DNA of 64,000 nucleotides from the NCBI GenBank assembly GCA_963676845.2, contig CAXXKK010000027.1, forward strand, positions 124,001-188,000. The letters run 5' to 3'. The notes under the pieces were generated by a model that worked only from the letters and a program-made list of their open reading frames with translations, was not told where the DNA came from and made no database searches. Made by a program: the position numbers and the translations under genes. Origin of the DNA: G963662675 sp963676845 (GTDB lineage Bacteria > Bacteroidota > Bacteroidia > Bacteroidales > Prolixibacteraceae). This document shows positions 16,954 through 26,261 of the stretch, piece after piece; position 1 is the stretch's first letter, and the number at the start of each line of letters is the position of its first letter.

Positions 16954-17883
16954 ATGATCTATGATGATAATTCATTTTCACCGGAACTGTTAAATAATCC
17001 GGGACTGTTGGAGAAAGTACTGGAGGCACTTCCCGTTCCTGTTTTTTACAGGGATAAAGAAGGACATCTATTAGCAATCAATAAAAAGTATGAAGATTTT
17101 ACAGGTTATTCCAAAAGTCAAATTCTCGGGAAAACGGTTTTTGATCTGCATCCGGTTGAAATTGCAGAGTTTTATGCCAGTCAGGATAAAGAGCTTTTTG
17201 ATAGTCAGGGAAATCAAACATATGAGACAAAACACCGATTGCCGGACGGTTCTTTACACGACATCATTTTTAACAAGGCAATAATTAAAGATGAAAAAGG
17301 AGAGCTTGTTGGAATGGTCGGAACAGTTCAGGATATCACAGATCATAGGAAGGCAGAACGAAAACTAGAAAAAGCAGAAGAGGCTACCGTGATTGCTTCT
17401 GCCATGCTCCATAAAATTAAAGCCGGTGTTATTATTGTGGATCAGGACATGAAAGTAATCGACTCCAATGAGTGGATGGCGAATTTGTTAGGTGAAGAAA
17501 TTTCGGAGCTATATGAAACAATTCCAGGACTGCGGGGTGCAGAGTTAAAAGAACTGGTCCCGGATATGATTAGCAAAATGTTTTCATCTATCATGGTTTC
17601 CGGGGAGAATATGCTTGAAAGGGACATTAAATTTCAAAATCGTCTACTTCACATTTCAGTAATTACCATATATAAAAACAGGGTTGTTGGTGCTTTAATC
17701 CGGGATATGTCGGCTCCTCGGCTAGTTCGTGAAGAAATTATAAGCCGTGCACAACGAGCAAATAAGCAAAACCTGGAAACCGTTCAGAAAATTGCATTCT
17801 TGCTGGGTGAGAATGCATCGGTAACAGAAGAATTGCTGAACTCAATCATTGAATCCTATAAATACGGGGAGGAAGACGAGTAA
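16954..17883 (+). CDS. PAS-domain signalling protein
   Basis: A 309-residue soluble protein with two PAS domains. The first (about residues 17-140) has ALPVPVFYRDKEGHLLAIN, FTGYSKSQILGKT and the PAC-like GMVGTVQDITDHRKAE. The second (about 145-265) has IKAGVIIVDQDMKVIDSN and DMSAPRLVREE. It ends in a helical tail with QKIAFLLGENASVTEELLNS. There is no kinase, cyclase or DNA-binding domain. Its stop overlaps the start of the SpoIIE-type phosphatase gene by one base, so the pair probably act as sensor and effector. Ligand unknown; PAS domains may bind heme, flavin or an Fe-S cluster. Confidence 0.85.
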   Translation: MIYDDNSFSPELLNNPGLLEKVLEALPVPVFYRDKEGHLLAINKKYEDFTGYSKSQILGKTVFDLHPVEIAEFYASQDKELFDSQGNQTYETKHRLPDGSLHDIIFNKAIIKDEKGELVGMVGTVQDITDHRKAERKLEKAEEATVIASAMLHKIKAGVIIVDQDMKVIDSNEWMANLLGEEISELYETIPGLRGAELKELVPDMISKMFSSIMVSGENMLERDIKFQNRLLHISVITIYKNRVVGALIRDMSAPRLVREEIISRAQRANKQNLETVQKIAFLLGENASVTEELLNSIIESYKYGEEDE

Positions 17884-19064
17884 TGGCAAATTTTCATGTT
17901 GGCATCGGTTTCTTGCAGAAAAAACCTCTCGGAGAAGTCGTGTGTGGCGATGTTTTTCATTCCCGATCGGTTTCCGAAGAAGGTCGAAAAATCATGGTTT
18001 TATCGGATGGAATTGGGCATGGCGTTAAAGCTAATGTACTGGCAACTTTAACGGCTTCTATGGCTTTAAACTACACCTCTTTTCACACCAAGCCCGAAGT
18101 AGCGGCCAATATTTTCATGCGGGCCTTACCCAAAAGCAGCGATGGAAAAGAAAGCTATGCAACTTTTACCATCGTTGAGATCGATAGCAATGAGCTTGTG
18201 CGCATCATCAACTATGATAATCCTCCCACCATTATACTAAGGAACGGCAAACCTTATTCAACACGGGAAGTAGAGATGAGTATCCGGGGATCAGAAAATG
18301 TAGGAAAAATATTACGCATACGTGAATTTAAACCACAGTTGGGAGACCGCATTGTTTTTATGTCGGATGGCGTAACCCAAAGTGGATTGGGAGGGAATCG
18401 TTATCCGCTTGGATGGGGAATGGATGAAGTTGAAACTTTCATACGGACACAATTGGAACGTGAGCCGGAAATGTCGTCAATGAGGTTAGTGCAGCGAGTG
18501 ATTAACCAGGCTTCAATGAATGATGGTGCTGCATTGAAGGATGATTCCAGTTGTGGTGCCATTTATTTCAGGCAGCCCCGTGAGATGATGTTGATTACAG
18601 GACCTCCTTTTTATAAAATTAAGGATGCCGATTTTGTGCAGATGGTACAGAATTTTCCGGGCAAAAAAATAATTTGTGGAGGTACAACTGCAGAAATCAT
18701 TGCTCGTGAATTGAATATTGAGGTAAATATTGAACATCGATATGCCGATGCTTCCATACCACCTGTTGCTCACATGGCTGGCTTTGAAATGGTAACAGAA
18801 GGAATTTTAACTATGGGTAAGGTGGAGGAAATACTGGAAATACATACGCCGGAATCCAGATTAAATGATTCTCCTCCTGAAGAAGTTGTAAAGCTTTTGC
18901 TGGAGCACGACATCATTCATATTGTTGTGGGTACTCGGATCAATTGGGCACACCACGATCCAGATCAACCTGTTGAGTTGGAAATCCGCAAGTTTGTTGT
19001 AAAAAGAATTGTAAAACTACTGGAAGAGCGATTTTTTAAAAAAGTTATAGTGGAATATGTTTAG
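17883..19064 (+). CDS. SpoIIE-type PP2C phosphatase
   Basis: A 393-residue protein. The N-terminal 225 residues form a SpoIIE/RsbU PP2C domain with metal-ligand motifs CGDVFHSRS, MVLSDGIGHG, FMSDGVTQSG and DDSSCGAIYF. The C-terminal 165 residues form a separate alpha/beta domain (KIICGGTTAEIIAREL, HMAGFEMVTEGILTMGKVEE) of unknown role that I associate with hydrogenase-linked SpoIIE proteins. RsbU-type enzymes dephosphorylate STAS antagonists. It starts inside the PAS stop codon and faces away from the operon that encodes the matching RsbW-like kinase. Confidence 0.88.
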   Translation: MANFHVGIGFLQKKPLGEVVCGDVFHSRSVSEEGRKIMVLSDGIGHGVKANVLATLTASMALNYTSFHTKPEVAANIFMRALPKSSDGKESYATFTIVEIDSNELVRIINYDNPPTIILRNGKPYSTREVEMSIRGSENVGKILRIREFKPQLGDRIVFMSDGVTQSGLGGNRYPLGWGMDEVETFIRTQLEREPEMSSMRLVQRVINQASMNDGAALKDDSSCGAIYFRQPREMMLITGPPFYKIKDADFVQMVQNFPGKKIICGGTTAEIIARELNIEVNIEHRYADASIPPVAHMAGFEMVTEGILTMGKVEEILEIHTPESRLNDSPPEEVVKLLLEHDIIHIVVGTRINWAHHDPDQPVELEIRKFVVKRIVKLLEERFFKKVIVEYV

Positions 19065-19206
19065 GCTTATCTCATGGATACACTAAGTCAATATCTATTT
19101 TCTGCTATATGTTACTGAAATATTACATTCTGACATTATTTACACATAAATCACTTACAAAAGACAATTTTTCTTCAATTTTATTCTGACAAAAATCTAA
19201 AACCAT

Positions 19207-21591
19207 ATGAAAAAAACAGCTACTATTATTATCATTCAGCTTTTCCTGATTGCATTCTTACCCATTATTTCCTGGAGTGAAGAATTTACAGGATTTTTCA
19301 ATTTTATTTATTCAGAAGATGATGATAAAATCATGATTGAAGTTGACAAGCTTGATTCTGAGTTTATTTATATCACATACCTTGCTACGGGTGTTGGATC
19401 AAATGATATTGGACTAGATAGAGGTAGGGTGTCCAGTACCAAATTGGTGAAATTTGAGAAAGTCGGGAACAAGCTGCTTTTGGTTCAGCCTAATTATGAT
19501 TACAGAGCCATCAGTGACAATGAAGATGAAGTAACAGCCGTTGAAGATGCATTTGCAAAATCAGTTCTTTGGGGGTTTAAAATTGAAAGTGAAGAAGACG
19601 GGAAAATAATAATTGACGCTACCGATTTCCTGATGCAGGACGCAACAAATGTTGCCGGAACGCTCCGCCAGAGAGGTGAAGGCAGCTATAGCATTGATAA
19701 ATCACGTTCGGTATTCTATATGCCTGGCACAAAAAGTTTTCCTAAAAACAGTGAATTTGAGTCGATGTTAACTTTCAAAGGGGAGTCAACAGGAAGGAAT
19801 TTGGGGAGTGTTACACCAACAGCAAATGCGGTAACCGTGAATGTGCACCATTCTTTTGTGGAGTTGCCGGATGATAATTTTAAAACCCGGACTTTTGATT
19901 CAAGGGCAGGATATTCATCCATGGTCAATTATATGGATTTTGCCGTGCCTATAAATGAACCGCTTACACAAAAATTTATAAGGCATCACCGACTGGAAAA
20001 AAAAGATCCAGATGCCGAAGTTAGTGAGCCGATAGAGCCTATAGTTTACTATGTAGACCGAGGTACACCGGAGCCTATAAAATCGGCATTAATTGAAGGA
20101 GCAAGCTGGTGGAATCAAGCTTTCGAGGCTGCCGGGTTTAAAAATGCGTTTATCGTCAAGGAAATGCCGGAAGGTGCAGATATGTTGGATGTGCGATACA
20201 ATGTAATTCAGTGGGTACATCGCTCAACACGCGGCTGGTCTTATGGTTCAACAGTTTTAGATCCCCGAACAGGAGAAATTATTAAAGGTCATGTTTCCCT
20301 GGGCTCACAACGTATTCGTCAGGATTTTATGATTGCTCAAGGCTTACTTTCACCATATGGAACAGATGAAAACAGAGAGGACGAAGTGACAGAAATGGCT
20401 TTGGCTCGAGTGCGCCAGCTTGCAGCACATGAAGTTGGGCATACTCTGGGATTAGCTCATGCATACAGTTCAAGTGCAGAGGGGCGAATCTCTGTAATGG
20501 ATTATCCACAGCCATTGGTGGAAATTAAGAATGGCAAACTGGATTTATCAAATGCCTACGATGATAAAATCGGCGATTGGGATAAAATTGCCATAAACTA
20601 TGGTTACCGCGAGTTTCCCAACGAGAAAGCGGAAGAAGAAGGACTAAAAAAGATTATTCAGGATTATATAGACGATGGCATAACTTATCTTTCAGATGAG
20701 GCTGCTTCGGGAGCTCAGCCTTTTACCAGTTCATGGGATAATGGTGAAGAGCCATATAAGGAATTAGACAGAATGATGGAGATTCGAAAAATTGCATTGG
20801 CAAACTTTGGTAAAAATACTATTCCTGAAGGTACTTCATATTCGGCACTGGAAGATGTATTGGTTCCGATTTATTATTATCATCGTTATCAGATTGCATC
20901 TGCTGCCAAAATTATTGGAGGGCTGGATTATCGTTATGCAATGAAAGGTGATGGACAAATTATTACTGAAATGACTTCACCTAAAGAGCAAGAAAATGCC
21001 CTTGAAGTTTTATTATCGGCTTTAAGTCCGGAAGAACTGGAAATTCCCGAATCACTTCTTCAGCAAATTCCTCCAAAACCAATGGGCTATAGAAGAAGTG
21101 CAAATGATAATATACAATCAAGAACCGGATCAACATTCGATCCTTTGAGCGCAGCAGAGGCCCTGTCGGATATGGTTATTAGTGAATTACTAAATCCGCA
21201 GAGAGCACAGCGTTTAATTGAATATCATGCCCGAAGTTCGAGCCAACCTGGTTTTGTAAAGGTTTTAGATGAACTCATATCAGAAACATGGGGAAGTGAG
21301 ATAGCTGAAGGATATTATGGAGAGCTGCAAAAAGTGGTAAGCAACACCTTCTTAATCCGACTTATGCAATTGACGTTAAACAACAGTGCCACACAAGCAA
21401 CCAAATCGTTGGCATGGCAAAAAATTCAGGATATAAAAGATATTGCTAAAGATAAAAGTAATTCAATTTCAGATTCTGCATTAAAAGCTCATTATAGCTA
21501 TACTGTTCATCAAATTGATCGATTTAATGAGAATCCGGATGAATTTAGTAATGTAGCTATTCAACCCGCACCGCAGGGAGCTCCATTGTAG
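19207..21591 (+). CDS. Secreted zinc-dependent metalloprotease (DUF5117/DUF4953 type)
   Basis: A 794-residue protein with a signal peptide (MKKTATIIIIQLFLIAFLPI, cleavage near ISWSEE). The DUF5117-like region (about residues 80-290) includes YMPGTKSFPKNSEFES, and the catalytic motif AAHEVGHTLGLAHAYSSSAE lies near residues 409-428 with VMDYPQP as a Met-turn-like follow-up. This is the HExxHxxGxxH metzincin-type pattern. The C-terminal region (LEDVLVPIYYYHRYQIASAA) is typical of the Bacteroidota family. Predicted to act in the periplasm or outside the cell. It stands alone and ends at a strong terminator. Confidence 0.92.
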   Translation: MKKTATIIIIQLFLIAFLPIISWSEEFTGFFNFIYSEDDDKIMIEVDKLDSEFIYITYLATGVGSNDIGLDRGRVSSTKLVKFEKVGNKLLLVQPNYDYRAISDNEDEVTAVEDAFAKSVLWGFKIESEEDGKIIIDATDFLMQDATNVAGTLRQRGEGSYSIDKSRSVFYMPGTKSFPKNSEFESMLTFKGESTGRNLGSVTPTANAVTVNVHHSFVELPDDNFKTRTFDSRAGYSSMVNYMDFAVPINEPLTQKFIRHHRLEKKDPDAEVSEPIEPIVYYVDRGTPEPIKSALIEGASWWNQAFEAAGFKNAFIVKEMPEGADMLDVRYNVIQWVHRSTRGWSYGSTVLDPRTGEIIKGHVSLGSQRIRQDFMIAQGLLSPYGTDENREDEVTEMALARVRQLAAHEVGHTLGLAHAYSSSAEGRISVMDYPQPLVEIKNGKLDLSNAYDDKIGDWDKIAINYGYREFPNEKAEEEGLKKIIQDYIDDGITYLSDEAASGAQPFTSSWDNGEEPYKELDRMMEIRKIALANFGKNTIPEGTSYSALEDVLVPIYYYHRYQIASAAKIIGGLDYRYAMKGDGQIITEMTSPKEQENALEVLLSALSPEELEIPESLLQQIPPKPMGYRRSANDNIQSRTGSTFDPLSAAEALSDMVISELLNPQRAQRLIEYHARSSSQPGFVKVLDELISETWGSEIAEGYYGELQKVVSNTFLIRLMQLTLNNSATQATKSLAWQKIQDIKDIAKDKSNSISDSALKAHYSYTVHQIDRFNENPDEFSNVAIQPAPQGAPL

Positions 21592-21608
21592 AATTGGATG
21601 AAATATGG

Positions 21609-21644
21609 AAAGAGGTAGAAAGCTATTGGTTTCTACCTCTTTTT
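21609..21644 (+). terminator. Rho-independent terminator after the metalloprotease gene
   Basis: A perfect 13-base stem, AAAGAGGTAGAAA at 21609-21621 and TTTCTACCTCTTT at 21630-21642, encloses an 8-base loop and runs into a T-rich tract. It starts 18 bases after the stop codon. Confidence 0.9.
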
Positions 21645-21686
21645 GTTTTTTTACACATCAAACTATCCTGAAAAACCATAGTTTGT

Positions 21687-21694
21687 TACTTTTG
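21687..21694 (+). promoter_or_regulatory. Bacteroidota -7 promoter element (TACTTTTG)
   Basis: TACTTTTG matches the TAnnTTTG consensus and lies 30 bases before the ATG at 21725. No clear -33 TTTG is seen. A short inverted repeat (AAACTAT…ATAGTTT) lies just upstream. Confidence 0.45.
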
Positions 21695-21724
21695 TTAACC
21701 TGAACCAATTTCAAACTAAAAATT

Positions 21725-22177
21725 ATGCCCAAAGCAATACAGGATTTATACCCCGACAGTTTAGCACATTGTTATGGATGCGGAAAAAATAACGCGGATG
21801 GCTACCAGCTAAAAACTTACCTGATCGATGGCGAAACAATCGCCCATTTTTCTCCTGACAATAAATACACAGCAATACCCGGAAGCGTTTACGGAGGTTT
21901 AATCGCTTCCTTATTCGATTGTCACGGAACTGGATCAGCTGCTGCATTTATTTGCGATGCTGAAAATATTTCACTGGAAGAACCTATTGATGTCCGTTGT
22001 GTAACGGCATCACTAAAAGTAGATTTTAAAGCAATGACACCAATGGGCGTTGAGTTGGAACTAAAGGGAAAGCTCAGAAGTCTTGAAGGCAGAAAAGTTT
22101 GGATTGATATGACTTTGACTGCCGAAGGAAATTTATGTGCTACAGCAGAAATTTTAGCAATACGAATAAAGGATTAG
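21725..22177 (+). CDS. PaaI-family hotdog thioesterase
   Basis: A 150-residue hotdog-fold protein. It has the opening HCYGCGKNNADG, then the helix region IPGSVYGGLIASLFDCHGTG where PaaI-type enzymes carry the catalytic Asp/Glu and the HGG-like motif (here YGG), then LKVDFKAMTPMG and CATAEILAIRI. The N-terminal CYGCGKNN motif is shared with the 'acyl-CoA thioesterase' subset of PaaI proteins. Substrate unknown. It has its own promoter element and a bidirectional terminator behind it. Confidence 0.85.
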   Translation: MPKAIQDLYPDSLAHCYGCGKNNADGYQLKTYLIDGETIAHFSPDNKYTAIPGSVYGGLIASLFDCHGTGSAAAFICDAENISLEEPIDVRCVTASLKVDFKAMTPMGVELELKGKLRSLEGRKVWIDMTLTAEGNLCATAEILAIRIKD

Positions 22178-22220
22178 TTTTATAAGAATCTAGAACTAAG
22201 AAAAAAGAGCCAAGATCAAA

Positions 22221-22255
22221 AAAGCAAGTTTCCCAGCTTGGGGAACTTGCTTTTT
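22221..22255. terminator. Bidirectional terminator between convergent genes
   Basis: AAAGCAAGTT plus CCC (one bulged T) at 22221-22234 pairs with GGGAACTTGCTTT at 22241-22253. The hairpin has an A run on the left and a T run on the right, so it can serve both the plus-strand thioesterase gene and the minus-strand DHOD-like gene. Confidence 0.85.
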
Positions 22256-22274
22256 CTTTGGAGTAAGTTATCTT

Positions 22275-23288
22275 TTATACCATAGGGTATTTCTTATAAA
22301 TATCTTCTGATTTCATAAGTATATCAACATACTGAGCACGTTGGTAAGTAAAAGGATCATTTAAATTTTTGCGTGATAATTTTCCACGAAAATCATCAAT
22401 TGTTTTGTATCCTTTTTTATCCATCCATGCTGTTATACCTTCAAGAATGGTACTAACGACTGTTGGATTATTCTTATAAATAGCAGAAACAACCTGAACG
22501 ACATCAGAGCCTGCAAGCAATAACTTAATCACATCTTCTGCATTTGAGATACCACGACTGGTACAAATACTAGCATCCATATTTCCATATAACAACCCAG
22601 CATATCTCAGTGATAAATGGTATTCTTTCTCATGAGATAAATCCCATGGGAAATGGAAAATCTCTTCGTTAATATCAATATCTGGTTGAAAGAAACGATT
22701 GAAAAGGACATATCCATCAGCACCGGCTTCATCCAGTTTCTTGATAAAATTCATGGTATTTGTATAAAAAGGACTCAGCTTAACGCTTACGGGAATTTTA
22801 ACAGCATTCTTAATGCTTTGAACAACCTGCACCTGCTTGTCTTCCAGCTTGCAACCATCCACTTCAAAATAGCCGGGAGTGGCATATAAATTAATTTCCA
22901 GTGCATCAATGCCTGTTTTCTCTAATTCTTTGGCATATTCAACCCAGGTAACATCATAAATTGCATTAAGGCTGGCTATCACCGGAACATTTACTTTCTC
23001 TTTCAAGCTTTTAAGGTTGAAAAGATGTTCTCTTGCTCCTGCATGCTCTAACTCTGGGAAGATAGTGGTCATCTCCGCATTTCGTTCTTCATATTCGCTT
23101 AGTTCTTCATCGAACTGAAGGGCTTCTAATTGTATCTGTTCTTCAAATAATGACTTATAGACGATAGCAGCAACTCCAGCTTCTTCAAGTTGTTCAATAA
23201 CCTCTGGCTTGTTTACTAAGTTGCTGGCTCCAAGAATAATCGGATTTTTAAGTTTAAGCCCCATGTAATTAGTGGAAAGATCTGCCAT
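22275..23288 (-). CDS. Dihydroorotate dehydrogenase-like flavoprotein
   Basis: A 337-residue TIM-barrel protein of the DHOD superfamily: MADLSTNYMGLKLKNPIILG, PVIASLNAIYDVTWVEYAKE, LEINLYATPG, IPVSVKLSPF, ADGYVLFNRF and GSDVVQVVSAIYKN. The usual catalytic loop N-x-S-C-P-N of class 1 DHODs is replaced by NLYATPG, so the active-site Cys is missing. It probably is not the pyrimidine-pathway enzyme. Proteins of this type are widespread in Bacteroidota and labelled 'dihydroorotate dehydrogenase-like'. The reaction is unknown. Confidence 0.87.
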   Translation of the reverse strand: MADLSTNYMGLKLKNPIILGASNLVNKPEVIEQLEEAGVAAIVYKSLFEEQIQLEALQFDEELSEYEERNAEMTTIFPELEHAGAREHLFNLKSLKEKVNVPVIASLNAIYDVTWVEYAKELEKTGIDALEINLYATPGYFEVDGCKLEDKQVQVVQSIKNAVKIPVSVKLSPFYTNTMNFIKKLDEAGADGYVLFNRFFQPDIDINEEIFHFPWDLSHEKEYHLSLRYAGLLYGNMDASICTSRGISNAEDVIKLLLAGSDVVQVVSAIYKNNPTVVSTILEGITAWMDKKGYKTIDDFRGKLSRKNLNDPFTYQRAQYVDILMKSEDIYKKYPMV

Positions 23289-23487
23289 AATATTGATATT
23301 TTAAGTTATTTTCTGTCTACATAAACCCTGATAAACAAGCTTTTGTTCAAAAATTATAGAAAGAAAATGGCAACTATTTCAAATATTAATTGAGTACAGT
23401 TATTCCTGACTTAAAGATTTTTACCTGACAGATTGTTTCTCCAGGTATTTGTTGTCATTAAAAGATTGTTGTTTCCTACTTTTTACT

Positions 23488-23886
23488 TTACACTTTTGCC
23501 TTCTTTCGATAAACGATGCCGTTGAATTTTGCGATGATCTCTTCATTATCATCAACGATAATGACGTCATAAGCAGCAATACGCTTCGGATCTGACACCT
23601 CAGTTGCAATTGCATAGATTGTTCCTTCTGATATTCCTTTTAAGTAAGTAATTGATGCGTTTATGGCTAATGCAATTTGCCCTCTACTATTTGAGGCAAC
23701 TGCCATCGCCATATCTGCCAATGTAAAAATGGCTCCCCCTTGAATTACATTTGCTGCATTAAGATGTCTCTGCTCAATGCAAAGCCTGGTTTTGCAATAT
23801 CCAGGTTCATAATCCAGAACTTCCACTCCAATGAATTTGGCAAACTGGTCTTTTTCGTAAAATGAAGTTATTTCTTTTTGTTCCAT
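23488..23886 (-). CDS. PaaI-type hotdog thioesterase
   Basis: A 132-residue hotdog protein with the classic PaaI active-site helix: HLNAANVIQGGAIFTLADMA, including the catalytic Asp, followed by INASITYLKGISEGTIYA. The C-terminus ends in AKFNGIVYRKKAKV. Predicted to hydrolyse acyl-CoA thioesters, often phenylacetyl-CoA-like intermediates; no paa genes are nearby. Starts at ATG 23886, 80 bases downstream of the hppA stop on the same strand, so read-through is possible. Confidence 0.88.
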   Translation of the reverse strand: MEQKEITSFYEKDQFAKFIGVEVLDYEPGYCKTRLCIEQRHLNAANVIQGGAIFTLADMAMAVASNSRGQIALAINASITYLKGISEGTIYAIATEVSDPKRIAAYDVIIVDDNEEIIAKFNGIVYRKKAKV

Positions 23887-23966
23887 AATGATAAAAAAAT
23901 GAGAAAAGCCTGTGAAAATTACACAGGCTTTTTAAATAAATGATTTATAGATATGTTGGTTTTAGT

Positions 23967-26261
23967 TTAGAGCAAACTTAAAGTTACAGTTAAACCTGCC
24001 ATTACAACAGATACCATTGTCATCAATTTTATAAGGATGTTCAATGAAGGACCTGAAGTATCTTTGAATGGATCACCTACAGTATCACCAACAACACCTG
24101 CGTGGTGAGCTTCACTACCTTTACCACCGTAGTTTCCTTTTTCAATGAATTTTTTAGCATTGTCCCATGCACCACCTGCGTTGTTCATGAATACGGCTAA
24201 AGTGAATCCAGCTGTTAAACCACCGGCTAACAAACCAATAACACCAGCAACACCCATTGCTGCACCAACAATTACAGGAACAATAATAGCAACCAACGAA
24301 GGAACTAACATTTCTTTTTGAGCACCAATAGTTGAAATCTCAACACATTTTGCATACTCAGGAGTAGCTTTACCTTCAAGGATGCCTTTAATCTCACGGA
24401 ATTGGCGACGTACTTCTTCAACCATTGCACCAGCAGCACGACCTACAGCTTTCATAGTCATGGCGCTAAATAAGAAAGCCATCATTGATCCAAGGAAAAT
24501 ACCTCCTAAGAATAATGGGTTGAATAATGTAATGTCATAAGCAGCAGAGAAATCTTTCACTGAAGCTGCAGATATTTTAATTGCCTGCATACCATCTTCA
24601 ACGGCAGGCATAACATCATTGTAAAATACATAAGACCCTTTAGTTACAAAACCTTCACCGCCGGATGCAATTTTTCCAAACCATAATCTTACTTCTTCCA
24701 TATAAGCAGAAATAAGTGCCATTGCAGTAAGAGCAGCAGATCCGATTGCAAAACCTTTACCTGTTGCAGCAGTAGTATTTCCCAGCATGTCAAGAGCGTC
24801 AGTACGTTCGCGAACTTCAGGATCTAGTTCTGCCATTTCCGCGTTACCTCCAGCATTATCGGCGATAGGACCAAAAGCATCAGTTGCTAAGGTAATACCT
24901 AATGTAGAAAGCATACCAACAGCGGCAAATCCGATACCGTAAACACCCATTGCAAAATGAGTAGCACCACCTGCAGCCCAGAAAGACCCCATGATTCCAA
25001 GGACGATTGTAACTACAGGAATCCAGGTTGAGTACATACCAACAGCTAATCCATCAATAATGGTAGTTGCTGGTCCTTGTTGTGCTTGTTCTGCAATTCC
25101 TTTTGTTGGTTTATATTCATCTGAAGTATAGTATTCAGTTGCCTGACCAATAATAACACCAGCAGCAAGTCCGATAACTACAGCACCAAATACGCCCCAT
25201 GTTACCCAGCCAAAGAATGCAAGTACAGCCATGGCAATAAGGATTAACAATGAACTACCTCCTGTTCCTAAAAGAAGAGCGTTTAATAAGTTCTTTTGAG
25301 TGGCAGATTCTTTTGTGCGAACCATGTATATTCCAACAATTGAAAGAATAATTCCAATTGCAGCAACAATCATAGGAGCTGTTACAGCTTTAATAGGATC
25401 AATACCCGAATCCGAAAGAGCGACAGATGGAAGAGCTGCACCTAAGGCAGCAGTTGCAAGAATAGATCCGGCATAAGATTCGTAAAGGTCAGCACCCATA
25501 CCAGCAACATCACCTACGTTATCACCTACGTTATCAGCAATAGTTGCAGGATTACGTGGATCATCCTCAGGAATACCTGCTTCAACCTTACCTACAAGGT
25601 CAGCACCAACGTCGGCTGCTTTTGTATAAATACCACCACCAACACGGGCAAATAATGCCTGAGTAGAAGCACCCATACCGAATGTCAGCATAGTAGTTGT
25701 GATCTCAATTAATTTTTGAGATTCAGAAGTTCCTGGATGAACAAAAGTTAAGCCTAATGCTTCAAAACCGTTTTGCAAGTGCTGAGGAGTAAATACTACT
25801 GAAGACAAGAACCAGTACCATAAAGCAATATCAAGTAATGCAAATCCAACAACAACCAATCCCATTACAGCGCCACTACGGAAAGCGACTTGTAAACCTT
25901 TGTTTAAAGATTGTGATGCACCGTGTGCAGTTCTGGCTGAAGCGAAAGTTGCAGTTTTCATTCCTAAGAAACCACAAAGGCCAGAGAAGAATCCACCAGT
26001 AAGGAAGGCAATAGGTACGAAAGGGTTTTGAACCCCAAAATAAGCCATAATAGCCAGTAAAATAAACAGGATAATAAAGACTTTTATTACAACAGAATAC
26101 TGTCGTTTTAAATAAGCCATTGCTCCCTCGCGCACATATTGTGCAATTTCTTTCATTCGGTCGGTTCCTTCCGAATTTTTCATCATCGATTTAAAAAAGA
26201 ACCATGCAAATACCAGCGCAATAATAGCAGCAACTGGTACTATAAAGAAAATAGTAGTCAT
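23967..26261 (-). CDS. hppA: Membrane-bound pyrophosphatase, K+-stimulated type
   Basis: A 764-residue protein with about 16 membrane segments. The substrate-binding motifs are present: GGGIYTKAADVGADLVGKVE, DDPRNPATIADNVGDNVGD and, near the C-terminus, NAGGAWDNAKKFIE and GDTVGDPFKDTSGPSLN. The sequence GNTTAATGKGFAIGSA has Ala at the position that marks K+-stimulated enzymes (Lys marks the K+-independent class). It couples PPi hydrolysis to outward pumping of H+ and/or Na+; Na+ pumping is usual in K+-dependent Bacteroidota enzymes but cannot be read here. Starts at ATG 26261. Confidence 0.96.
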   Translation of the reverse strand: MTTIFFIVPVAAIIALVFAWFFFKSMMKNSEGTDRMKEIAQYVREGAMAYLKRQYSVVIKVFIILFILLAIMAYFGVQNPFVPIAFLTGGFFSGLCGFLGMKTATFASARTAHGASQSLNKGLQVAFRSGAVMGLVVVGFALLDIALWYWFLSSVVFTPQHLQNGFEALGLTFVHPGTSESQKLIEITTTMLTFGMGASTQALFARVGGGIYTKAADVGADLVGKVEAGIPEDDPRNPATIADNVGDNVGDVAGMGADLYESYAGSILATAALGAALPSVALSDSGIDPIKAVTAPMIVAAIGIILSIVGIYMVRTKESATQKNLLNALLLGTGGSSLLILIAMAVLAFFGWVTWGVFGAVVIGLAAGVIIGQATEYYTSDEYKPTKGIAEQAQQGPATTIIDGLAVGMYSTWIPVVTIVLGIMGSFWAAGGATHFAMGVYGIGFAAVGMLSTLGITLATDAFGPIADNAGGNAEMAELDPEVRERTDALDMLGNTTAATGKGFAIGSAALTAMALISAYMEEVRLWFGKIASGGEGFVTKGSYVFYNDVMPAVEDGMQAIKISAASVKDFSAAYDITLFNPLFLGGIFLGSMMAFLFSAMTMKAVGRAAGAMVEEVRRQFREIKGILEGKATPEYAKCVEISTIGAQKEMLVPSLVAIIVPVIVGAAMGVAGVIGLLAGGLTAGFTLAVFMNNAGGAWDNAKKFIEKGNYGGKGSEAHHAGVVGDTVGDPFKDTSGPSLNILIKLMTMVSVVMAGLTVTLSLL

